Assembly: GCA_043800105.1 (NCBI GenBank)
Contig: JAZDNJ010000005.1
Location: forward strand, 1 to 8,962
Length of the DNA stretch: 8,962 bases
Direction: 5' to 3'
DNA from: JAFGTE01 sp043800105
Lineage (GTDB): Bacteria; Patescibacteriota; Gracilibacteria; UM-FILTER-43-11
The notes under the pieces are model-generated. The model was not told the DNA's origin. It saw nothing but the letters and a program-made list of their open reading frames with translations, and did no database searches. This document shows positions 1 to 6,208 of this stretch, piece after piece. Position 1 is the stretch's first letter. Each line of letters begins with the position of its first letter. Made by a program: the position numbers and the translations under genes.

Positions 1-2
1 CG

Positions 3-1175
3 GAGAACGTTAACAATGTTTCTGCGGTGAGCAAGGACGCCACCACGCTGACAGTCAGCTGGAACGCGGCGAAAGACTACCAGGGCAATGCCGTGGATCA
101 CTACCGTATTTATTATGGTACGAAATCCGTGCAGGGCGGCGACGCTCCCAGCTATGAAGTGGAAGTGGACACACCTGACAACGCGGCAACTTATGACCTG
201 GGAAGCCTGGTAACAGATACTAAATACTATTTGTCTGTCACCGCGATTGATTCAAAAGCCAGCGAAAGTCTTGAATACAGTATTGAGACCAGCGGCACCC
301 CAACGGCGGTACCCGCCGCCCCGGAAGCCGACACAACGGCGCCGACTGTACTCAATGTGCTCGCGAAAGATAAGAATCATGTGCTGGTCGGGTTCTCGGA
401 AGAAGTGAAGCTTCCGGAACTGCTGGCAGAAGCCGCTTTCACTATTACAGAACAGATTAATCCGATGAACGTACTGGAAGTGGTTAGCGCCCAGAAATAT
501 GCCGATGATCCTGAAAACAAAACTGTGGTTCTGGAAACCGCAGACCAGACCAAAAACGTCAATTACATTGTAACCGCCAGCGTGGCTATTACCGACCTTG
601 CCGGCAACCCCATTGTAAGCGGAAGCACTGATTCAGGCCTGTTCCTGGGATCAGATCAGAGCGCCACTGCTCCGGAAGAGGTCACCCCGCCGGCTGAAGA
701 ACCAGCTGAAGCCCCCGCGGCCGAACTAATCAGCGAACCAGTCACCGAATCGGCCGGCGAAACGGCTGAAGTAGTGGATGTAGCGCCACCCGAAGACATT
801 ACTAACCTTGTCCTGGAGTTTAAAGAACAACTGGAAAAGTTCGTGATCACCATGAACTGGACCAGCAGCCTGAACACAGCCAAAGATCTGATTAACCAGA
901 TCCTGTACATGAGCATGGACCGCGGTATGACCTACGACGCTGGCAATTCGCTTGGCCCCGTTACCACAACTCATCAGGTTCCTAATCTGGAAGGCGGTAA
1001 AGAATACACCTTTAAGATTACCACTAAAGACGCCTCCGGAAATGAGTCTGTTGGTGTGATCAAATCAATCCGCCTGCCTCAGACCGGTTTTGGAGCCGGC
1101 ATATTGGTGCTTACCAGCGCCGCTGCCGCCTACCAGGCCCTTAAGCGCAGGAAAACCAAAGAAGAGATCTTCTAA
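3..1175 (+). CDS. LPQTG-anchored surface protein with FN3 and Ig-like domains (5' truncated)
   Basis: The frame is open to the left edge (ENVNNVSA precedes the GTG at 27), and those residues complete the first strand of a fibronectin type III domain, so the GTG is internal and the gene begins outside the window. Counting from that GTG, I read an FN3 domain (about 1-93), a bacterial SbsA-type Ig-like domain (about 104-207, with DTTAPTV, VGFSEEV and DLAGNPI), an acidic Pro/Glu/Ala linker (about 214-255), a second FN3 domain (about 258-347, ending KDASGNES) and a sorting signal: LPQTG at 350-354, a hydrophobic stretch, then a basic tail starting KRRK. Such proteins are exported, cleaved by a sortase between Thr and Gly, and displayed on the surface, often for adhesion. 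A sortase is encoded at 7360-8466. The binding partner cannot be told. The next gene starts 21 bp downstream. Confidence 0.88.
   Translation, partial: ENVNNVSAVSKDATTLTVSWNAAKDYQGNAVDHYRIYYGTKSVQGGDAPSYEVEVDTPDNAATYDLGSLVTDTKYYLSVTAIDSKASESLEYSIETSGTPTAVPAAPEADTTAPTVLNVLAKDKNHVLVGFSEEVKLPELLAEAAFTITEQINPMNVLEVVSAQKYADDPENKTVVLETADQTKNVNYIVTASVAITDLAGNPIVSGSTDSGLFLGSDQSATAPEEVTPPAEEPAEAPAAELISEPVTESAGETAEVVDVAPPEDITNLVLEFKEQLEKFVITMNWTSSLNTAKDLINQILYMSMDRGMTYDAGNSLGPVTTTHQVPNLEGGKEYTFKITTKDASGNESVGVIKSIRLPQTGFGAGILVLTSAAAAYQALKRRKTKEEIF
1074..1175 (+). other. C-terminal cell-wall sorting signal (LPQTG)
   Basis: Codons 1074-1088 read L-P-Q-T-G, which matches the classical LPxTG sortase motif. 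About 18 mostly hydrophobic residues follow, rich in Ala and Leu, then a basic cluster (KRRKTK) and the stop. All three parts of a Gram-positive-type sorting signal are present and in the right order at the very C-terminus. Confidence 0.88.
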
Positions 1176-1196
1176 TAAAATAATAACCAATTCAGA

Positions 1197-2315
1197 ATGT
1201 CTAAAAAAATTATTTCCTCCATTTTTGCGTTAAGTGTTTTATTGATAACATTAATAACGCTTAACGCGTGTCAGAACGGAAAACTGCAAAAGATCATCTA
1301 CTCTCATCCGTGGGAGGATAAATCAGGTGAACCAACCGAGCCGCCAACAGCTCCCAATACCGTTTTTTTCCTTCCTGAGCGTTATTTTGTAGTTTCAGAA
1401 AAGGGGGAGGTTTTGGATCAGGGCTACCTTGAAGTTGATGAATCATCCCGCACACTTTTTATGCAAAATGGTGATGGCTCTCTTCAGTTTAAAGTTAACA
1501 AAATGAGTGATACGGAACTCTCGGGAGAAATGACCGCAACTACATGGATGGGGACTTCTGAAGGATGGGAAGCGGTGCTTGCAGAGCAAAAAAATGCCCC
1601 CGAATTACCAAAACCATCGAATCTTGATCAGGCCGCGGAATGGGGAGATATTGAAGCGATTGACAAATTCCTTGCCGAAGGCAAGACAGTTAATGATCAA
1701 ATACCATCTGGCTGGACTCCTCTAATGAGCGCCTGTGTTTCCCTGCATCCTGCGGCAGTAACACATTTATTGGAAAAGGGCGCTGATACAGAATTAAAAA
1801 ACAATAAAGGCAACACAGCCCTGACTTTGACTGCTTATGGCAACAATTGGAAGGTAGCTAAGGCACTGACAGAAAAAGGCGCTGATATCAACGTAAAAGA
1901 TTCTGATGGGGAAACACCCATCGTTATTGCCGTTCGTGATCATTCGCTTGAACTTGTTAAAGTACTCTTGGAAGCAGGGGCTAATGCAAATGATATTAAT
2001 GAATATGGAGAGCCTCTTCTTTCATCCGGATTGAGTGATTACGAAGGCCAGGAATTAGTAGAAAATTTGGATATGGTAAAGCTGCTAATTAAATACGGGG
2101 CAGATGTGAATGGAGAAGATACGCTTGGCCAAACACCATTGTGGGTCGCGGCAGGTAACGGACTCGCTGATACCGTAAAATATCTCCTCTCCAAAGGAGC
2201 CGATACTAATATCACCGTATCGCTGGATCTGCATGATAATAAAGATAAAACTTTAAAGGAATGGGTGGAAGAAAATGATCAAATGGAAAAAATCGGCCCA
2301 ATACTTTGGGATTGA
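1197..2315 (+). CDS. Ankyrin-repeat lipoprotein
   Basis: The 372-residue product begins with a basic N-terminus and a hydrophobic stretch ending in the lipobox L-N-A-C. Cys25 would be lipidated after signal peptidase II cleavage, placing the protein on the outer face of the membrane. Residues about 55-130 form a small domain I do not recognise (FFLPERYFVVSEKGEVLDQG, later TWMGTSEGW). From about 141 to 340 there are roughly six ankyrin repeats with the usual signatures (GWTPLMSA, LLEKGADTELKNNKGNTAL, GADINVKDSDGETP, GADVNGEDTLGQTPLWVAA). Ankyrin arrays bind proteins, and the partner is unknown. The gene is visibly richer in A/T codons than its neighbours. No Shine-Dalgarno precedes the ATG; the 21-bp gap contains only AT-rich sequence with a possible TAAAAT -10 box at 1176-1181 and no clear -35, so co-transcription with the upstream gene is as likely. 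Confidence 0.9.
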   Translation: MSKKIISSIFALSVLLITLITLNACQNGKLQKIIYSHPWEDKSGEPTEPPTAPNTVFFLPERYFVVSEKGEVLDQGYLEVDESSRTLFMQNGDGSLQFKVNKMSDTELSGEMTATTWMGTSEGWEAVLAEQKNAPELPKPSNLDQAAEWGDIEAIDKFLAEGKTVNDQIPSGWTPLMSACVSLHPAAVTHLLEKGADTELKNNKGNTALTLTAYGNNWKVAKALTEKGADINVKDSDGETPIVIAVRDHSLELVKVLLEAGANANDINEYGEPLLSSGLSDYEGQELVENLDMVKLLIKYGADVNGEDTLGQTPLWVAAGNGLADTVKYLLSKGADTNITVSLDLHDNKDKTLKEWVEENDQMEKIGPILWD

Positions 2316-2339
2316 CAAAGTTGAAGAAATGTATATAAT
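2312..2339 (+). promoter_or_regulatory. Sigma-70-type promoter of the MBL gene, apparently leaderless
   Basis: A perfect -35 TTGACA (2312-2317) and a perfect -10 TATAAT (2334-2339) are separated by 16 bp. The -35 overlaps the stop codon of the ankyrin gene. Only 8 bp separate the -10 from the ATG at 2348, so transcription should begin at or within about two bases of the start codon. Confidence 0.88.
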
Positions 2340-2347
2340 TATCACGC

Positions 2348-3214
2348 ATGGCGCCCCAGCTTTCTTCAAAACAGTGGGCGCTCTCCCTGATTATTTTGGC
2401 CCTGGTGCTGATACTAAGCCTGTATCAGTTTTTTCAGATTACGGATAATCAGTTTAAGCTCTCTTTCTTGGATGTGGGACAGGGCGATGCCATTTTGATT
2501 CAGACGCCGGAATACAAAAACATTCTGATTGACGCCGGCCCCGACGGAAAAGTGGTGGACGAACTGAGTAAAAAGCTTAACTTCTTCAATCAGAAAATCG
2601 ATCTTTTCATCATGACCCATCCGGATCTGGACCACTACGCGGGTATTCTGGATATATTCCAGAAATACCCTGTCAAAACCGTAATGATGACAGGGATTGC
2701 CGTGGAAAACAGCATATACAAAACTTTTTTAAGTGAACTTAAAACCAGGCAAATTCCTATAATCTACCCGGCAAATTTACACGATTTGCAAATCAGCAGG
2801 GACCTATTTCTTGATTTTCTCTACCCGCTCGCTGGCCAAAGTCTGATCGGCCGGGAACCGAAAAACCGTAATGACACAAGTATCAGCCTCATTATCCGCG
2901 ATGGTAACAGGCGCCCGCTCGCCCTGCTCACCGGCGACGCGGAAGAGGCTGAAGAACTCGAACTTCTGCTCAGCGGTCAGGACGTTAAGAGTCCTGTCTT
3001 CAAACTGGGTCACCACGGCAGTAAAACCGCCAGTACCGCCCCCTTTTTACAAGCCATAAAACCAAAAACAGTGATTGTGTCCGCCGGAATCGACAACAAA
3101 TTTGGCCACCCCCACGAAGAAACTATGGAACGCGTCAAAGGATTGAATGTACTCCGCACCACTACTGGCACTATTACTATAAACCAATATGATCGGGATG
3201 TGATTGGGATGTGA
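2348..3214 (+). CDS. Membrane-tethered ComEC/Rec2-type metallo-beta-lactamase-fold hydrolase
   Basis: The product has 288 residues. One transmembrane helix (about 10-28) is followed by a metallo-beta-lactamase fold of the ComEC C-terminal type: LDVGQGDA (41-48), metal motif THPDLDH (90-96, ligands His91, Asp93, Asp95, His96), NDTS (175-178), GDA (196-198), GHHGS (221-225) and GHPH (253-256). In full-length ComEC this domain follows the DNA channel and is thought to degrade one strand during DNA uptake. Here the channel and OB-fold parts are absent, so the protein is a standalone hydrolase, probably facing outward. A phosphodiester or nucleic-acid substrate is likely from the family but not shown. 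The start is fixed by the promoter just upstream. The last codons lie in an 11-bp tandem duplication. A role in competence is possible; no other competence gene is visible. Confidence 0.88.
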   Translation: MAPQLSSKQWALSLIILALVLILSLYQFFQITDNQFKLSFLDVGQGDAILIQTPEYKNILIDAGPDGKVVDELSKKLNFFNQKIDLFIMTHPDLDHYAGILDIFQKYPVKTVMMTGIAVENSIYKTFLSELKTRQIPIIYPANLHDLQISRDLFLDFLYPLAGQSLIGREPKNRNDTSISLIIRDGNRRPLALLTGDAEEAEELELLLSGQDVKSPVFKLGHHGSKTASTAPFLQAIKPKTVIVSAGIDNKFGHPHEETMERVKGLNVLRTTTGTITINQYDRDVIGM

Positions 3215-3221
3215 TTGGGAT
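3195..3221 (+). repeat. 11-bp tandem duplication across the MBL stop codon
   Basis: The unit GGGATGTGATT occurs at 3195-3205 and 3206-3216, and GGGAT of a third copy ends at 3221. The second copy supplies the TGA stop (3212-3214) of the MBL gene. Confidence 0.9.
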
Positions 3222-3280
3222 CATATTGACTTTTTTAACACTAACACCCGTGTACCTCTGCCCGTGTAATTTAATATTTG

Positions 3281-3289
3281 TGCTAAAAT
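3281..3289 (+). promoter_or_regulatory. Extended -10 promoter of the nucleotidyltransferase gene
   Basis: TGCTAAAAT gives an extended -10 (TGn) next to TAAAAT at 3284-3289. No good -35 lies 16-18 bp upstream, as is common for extended -10 promoters. Transcription would start near 3296, leaving about 15 bases of A-rich leader before the ATG at 3311. Confidence 0.55.
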
Positions 3290-3310
3290 AAACACAAATA
3301 ATCAAAAAAT

Positions 3311-4648
3311 ATGCAAGTTATCTTACTCGCCGCCGGGCAGAGCACGCGCCTAAGTCCTATTGAGGACAAAAACCTTTTGGAGTTCAGCGGAAAAACGCTG
3401 ATTGAATATCAGGTGGCCGCGCTTAAAAAAGCCAAACTGCGCGACATTGTTGTGGTGGCCAACAAATTCAATCTGAAAAAAATTCAGGCGGTATTAAGGA
3501 GTTATAAAAACGTGGCCGTGACGGAACAAAAGGATCTGAATGAGGGCATGAAGGGCGGCGTGCTGGCCGGAGCCAAAGTAGTCGGCCACAAAAACGTCCT
3601 GGTCATGAGCACCAACGATATTTTTGACGAGAAACTGTTTGAAGATATGATGCATGCCTCAAAACAAAAAGATTTGGATGGTGTGATCGCCGGCAAAAAG
3701 GTGAGCCATTACTTCCCCGGCGGCTACCTGAAAACAGACGCAAAAGGCCTGCTTACCAACATAGTCGAAAAACCCGGCGAGGGCAAAGAGCCAAGCAATC
3801 TGGTAAATCTGGTCTGTCATATTTATAACGATTTCCCCAAATTCACCAAATACCTGAAAGACGTAAAGTCCAAAAAGGACGACAAATACGAAGTCGCGCT
3901 GGATACCTACATCAAAAAAGGGAAAGCCCGCATGCTGGTACAGGCTTACAAAGGCGAGTGGCGCGCCATCAAATATCCCTGGCACATTATCAATCTGATG
4001 AACCATTTTCTGGAAGCCCAGGCGACCCAGTTGACCAAGGGCAAACCAAGAATCGACCGTTCCGCTAAAATCGCAAAATCCGCCGTGATCGAAGGCAACG
4101 TGGTCATCGAAAAGAACGTGAAAATCCTGCACAATGCAGTTATTAAAGGTCCCGCCTACATTGGCGAAGGCTCGGTAATCGCCAACAACGCCCTTGTCAG
4201 AAGCAGTATGATCGGTAAAAACTGCGTCATCGGCTACTGCACCGAAGTCGCCCGCAGTTACCTTAACCACGACGTCTGGATGCACTCCAACTATGTCGGC
4301 GACAGTATTATCGACCACAATGTTTCTTTCGGCGCCGGCACCGTGCTGGGCAATCTGCGTTTTGATGAAAAAAACGTGAAAGTGAACATCAAAAAAGACC
4401 GCGTCGACACCGGCATGAACAAACTCGGCGCCATCATCGGTTCCGGAACGCGTTTTGGCATTAACTCCAGCACCAACCCCGGCGTCAAAATCGGCAAAGA
4501 CTGTTTTATTGGCGGCAATGTGCTGGTAGAAAAAGATATCGAAGACGGCAAACTGGTTCTGCTTGACAACAAATTAAAAATCACCTACAATCACAGTCCT
4601 GTTTCAATCAAAGATCGCGATGAAATGAAGAAGAATTTGAGGAAATAA
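3311..4648 (+). CDS. GlmU-like sugar-1-phosphate nucleotidyltransferase with left-handed beta-helix domain
   Basis: The 445-residue length fits bifunctional GlmU-type enzymes. The N-terminal Rossmann-like domain (about 1-235) starts with the nucleotide-binding loop LLAAGQSTRLSP (5-16) and Lys20. It continues with NEGMKGGVLAGA (77-88), a likely metal-binding Asp in TNDIF (Asp103), EKPGEG (153-158) and a YPWHII segment (222-227) like that in archaeal-type enzymes. Hexapeptide repeats (about 247-410) build a left-handed beta-helix. Within it, MHSNYVGDS (His325) aligns with the catalytic His of the GlmU acetyltransferase site (HLTYLGD in E. coli). The reaction is probably NTP plus sugar-1-phosphate to NDP-sugar, with possible N-acetylation, giving precursors such as UDP-GlcNAc in the cytoplasm. 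The exact sugar cannot be read. The N-terminal loop differs from classical GlmU (LAAGKGTRM), so I give no symbol. Confidence 0.87.
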   Translation: MQVILLAAGQSTRLSPIEDKNLLEFSGKTLIEYQVAALKKAKLRDIVVVANKFNLKKIQAVLRSYKNVAVTEQKDLNEGMKGGVLAGAKVVGHKNVLVMSTNDIFDEKLFEDMMHASKQKDLDGVIAGKKVSHYFPGGYLKTDAKGLLTNIVEKPGEGKEPSNLVNLVCHIYNDFPKFTKYLKDVKSKKDDKYEVALDTYIKKGKARMLVQAYKGEWRAIKYPWHIINLMNHFLEAQATQLTKGKPRIDRSAKIAKSAVIEGNVVIEKNVKILHNAVIKGPAYIGEGSVIANNALVRSSMIGKNCVIGYCTEVARSYLNHDVWMHSNYVGDSIIDHNVSFGAGTVLGNLRFDEKNVKVNIKKDRVDTGMNKLGAIIGSGTRFGINSSTNPGVKIGKDCFIGGNVLVEKDIEDGKLVLLDNKLKITYNHSPVSIKDRDEMKKNLRK

Positions 4649-4666
4649 TCTATTTTAAACTATACT
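4637..4666 (+). promoter_or_regulatory. Promoter upstream of the small membrane protein, apparently leaderless
   Basis: The -10 TATACT (4661-4666) matches the consensus at five of six positions. A partial -35, TTGAGG (4637-4642), lies 18 bp upstream inside the end of the preceding gene. Only 6 bp separate the -10 from the ATG at 4673, so the transcript would start at or next to the start codon. Confidence 0.65.
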
Positions 4667-4672
4667 ACTATC

Positions 4673-4858
4673 ATGATCTGGTTTCTATTTTACGGGCTGT
4701 TGCTCCTGGTCCTGGGTACCTGCATGTGGATTACTGTCCGGAAGATAAAAAAGGACACCTATAATCCTTATTTTCTGAAACACGTGATTATCGGATATGG
4801 CGCAATGGGGTCTGTCTTTTTGGTGGCATCATTTATCTTTTTTCTTTTTAAGATTTAG
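4673..4858 (+). CDS. Small two-helix membrane protein, unknown function
   Basis: This 61-residue protein consists of two hydrophobic segments (about 2-21 and 41-60) joined by a short charged loop (RKIKKDTYNPYF). I do not recognise a family. The ATG sits 6 bp after a good -10 box, and its stop is only 2 bp before the PH-domain gene at 4861. This spacing, with the membrane nature of both products, supports a real, translationally coupled gene and perhaps a shared complex. The positive-inside rule would put the Lys/Arg-rich loop in the cytoplasm with both ends outside. Co-expression could be tested by transcript mapping. Confidence 0.72.
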   Translation: MIWFLFYGLLLLVLGTCMWITVRKIKKDTYNPYFLKHVIIGYGAMGSVFLVASFIFFLFKI

Positions 4859-4860
4859 CT

Positions 4861-5511
4861 ATGGCATCCGGAAGCCACAGACAGCATCAGATTCAGCTAA
4901 AGAATCTTCGTGAAAATGAACGGGTTTTGCATAACTGCAGTTCCCACTCCACCTATCATCTCAAAATCCACACGTTTTACGTCCTGGGGCTGCTGATTCC
5001 CGCCATAGGCCTGATTTTTCTGAGCCCTTCAGGCGCGACTCGGAATACCATTATGACCGCTTGGTTCCTGTTCAGCTGTTATGGATTGATTCTGACGGCC
5101 TATTTTTTTATTAAGGGAGTGAATTTTGAAATGGGGGGGTGCGTGATTACTAATCAGCGCGTGCTTCGCTTTGGCTATACCGGCTTATGGCAGGCGGTCG
5201 AACGGGAAATCATGCCCAAAAACATTGAAGACTTCAAAATCATTAAAAGAGGCCTGATGTCGCTGTTTTTCGGCACAGCCAATATTTACTTTTACACCTC
5301 GAACCATCAAACGGACATATTGCGGTTTATTATTGAACCCGAAAAAGTGAGCGAGGCCTACGCGATCATGATGAAAGCCGCCTCAAATCAATCATATAGC
5401 CAACAGTCCGCGTGGTCCGGCCCCAGCCAAGCCACAGTAATCAACGACGTTAGGAGGGGAAACCCTGCTAACGCCACAACTGAAGTTTTCCGAAGCGAAG
5501 GGGGAATATAG
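4861..5511 (+). CDS. Membrane protein with bacterial PH domain (bPH_2/DUF304-like)
   Basis: The product has 216 residues. A soluble N-terminus (1-38) leads into two transmembrane helices (about 39-57 and 64-82). A bacterial pleckstrin-homology-like domain follows (about 85-172), recognisable by VITNQRVLRFGYTGLW, the MPKNIEDFKI strand and LFFGTANIYFYTS, the usual order in DUF304-type proteins. The last 40 residues are polar and low in complexity (SNQSYSQQSAWSGPSQ) and probably disordered. Members of this family sit in the membrane with the PH domain on the inner face; their ligands are mostly unknown. The ATG lies 2 bp after the preceding stop with no Shine-Dalgarno, so translational coupling is likely. 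The 3' end contains a strong RNA hairpin (5448-5473). Confidence 0.82.
   Translation: MASGSHRQHQIQLKNLRENERVLHNCSSHSTYHLKIHTFYVLGLLIPAIGLIFLSPSGATRNTIMTAWFLFSCYGLILTAYFFIKGVNFEMGGCVITNQRVLRFGYTGLWQAVEREIMPKNIEDFKIIKRGLMSLFFGTANIYFYTSNHQTDILRFIIEPEKVSEAYAIMMKAASNQSYSQQSAWSGPSQATVINDVRRGNPANATTEVFRSEGGI
5448..5473 (+). other. Intragenic RNA hairpin with GAAA tetraloop
   Basis: CGTTAG (5448-5453) pairs with CTAACG (5468-5473), one G-G mismatch follows (5454/5467), and AGGG (5455-5458) pairs with CCCT (5463-5466). The loop is GAAA, a GNRA tetraloop. It lies about 38 bases before the stop codon of the PH-domain gene. No T-tract follows, so it is not an intrinsic terminator. Confidence 0.6.
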
Positions 5512-5530
5512 ACACCTAAATCATCTGCCC

Positions 5531-6208
5531 ATGCCCATCTGGATTATCCGTCACGTTGATCACGAACGTCTGGGACACATTCCCGGCATTCTTGACGAAC
5601 TCAAGCTACCCTACCGCTCCATTTCACTCTCGCTGAATGACCCACTCCCGGATCTTGACGAAGTGAGCGGCGTAATCACCATGGGCGGGCCGATGTCAGC
5701 CTATGAAAAGCCTCAGCATTCCTGGATCGAAGAGGAGGAAGTGTTTTTGCGAAAGACCCACGAAAGGGGCATACCCATACTGGGCATCTGCCTGGGTGGT
5801 CAGATCCTGGCCCAGGCCTTCGGCGCCAAGATTCACAAAGCCCCGAAAGCGGAAATAGGGTGGTCCCCCCTGACAAAGACGGGTCAACACGATGATCCGC
5901 TTCTGAAAAATTTAGAACTTCCGGAATTCTTTCAGTTACACTATGACTTTTTTGACCTCCCAAAAGGCGCCGTAAACCTGCTCCAATCCGAACAGACAAA
6001 ACACCAGATGTTCCGCCTGGATAAGAAGACTTATGGAATACAGTTCCATCCGGAAGCCAACGAAATCATGCTACGCTCCGTGGTGGAACAGTACTGCAAA
6101 GATATGCTCCCCGAAATCGGAGAAGAAATCCTGCGTAACGTGGAATCCAGGACCGCCAAAGGTCGGGAATTTTTAGTTCAGATGCTCAGAAGGCTCTTTC
6201 AACCATAA
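5531..6208 (+). CDS. Class I glutamine amidotransferase, GMP synthase-like
   Basis: This is a complete 225-residue class I glutamine amidotransferase. The nucleophile elbow GICLGGQ (85-91) carries Cys87, and QFHPE (171-175) supplies His173 and Glu175, so the catalytic triad is intact. VITMGGPMSAYE (48-59) forms the oxyanion region typical of the GMP-synthase-like subgroup. There is no synthetase domain, as in standalone proteins of this subgroup that hydrolyse glutamine or gamma-glutamyl compounds; the acceptor is unknown. The gene starts 19 bp after the PH-domain gene and has no clear promoter or Shine-Dalgarno, so it probably shares that transcript. Its last 23 bp overlap the 3' end of the convergent - strand gene. 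Confidence 0.9.
   Translation: MPIWIIRHVDHERLGHIPGILDELKLPYRSISLSLNDPLPDLDEVSGVITMGGPMSAYEKPQHSWIEEEEVFLRKTHERGIPILGICLGGQILAQAFGAKIHKAPKAEIGWSPLTKTGQHDDPLLKNLELPEFFQLHYDFFDLPKGAVNLLQSEQTKHQMFRLDKKTYGIQFHPEANEIMLRSVVEQYCKDMLPEIGEEILRNVESRTAKGREFLVQMLRRLFQP

Noticed and set aside
27..29. GTG at 27 as the true start of the surface-protein gene
   Set aside because: The frame is open to the window edge, and the upstream residues belong to the FN3 fold; there is also no signal peptide after this GTG, which a sortase substrate needs.
3226..3231. TTGACT as a -35 box for the nucleotidyltransferase gene
   Set aside because: It lies 52 bp from the extended -10 at 3284, and no acceptable -10 occurs 16-18 bp after it.
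3247..3268. CCCGTGTA repeated at 3247-3254 and 3261-3268 as an operator or terminator
   Set aside because: Only two short copies occur, there is no stable hairpin with a T-tract, and nothing links them to a regulator.
3659..4318. A long 219-codon open frame on the - strand
   Set aside because: It lies entirely antisense to the nucleotidyltransferase gene, whose motifs and codon pattern are convincing; the - strand product has no recognisable domain.
5451..5459. TAGGAGGGG as a Shine-Dalgarno sequence
   Set aside because: No start codon follows at a usable distance; the bases form one side of the hairpin at 5448-5473.
5676..5999. A 107-codon open frame on the - strand
   Set aside because: It is antisense to the amidotransferase catalytic region, and its Arg/Gly/Pro-rich product looks like a shadow.
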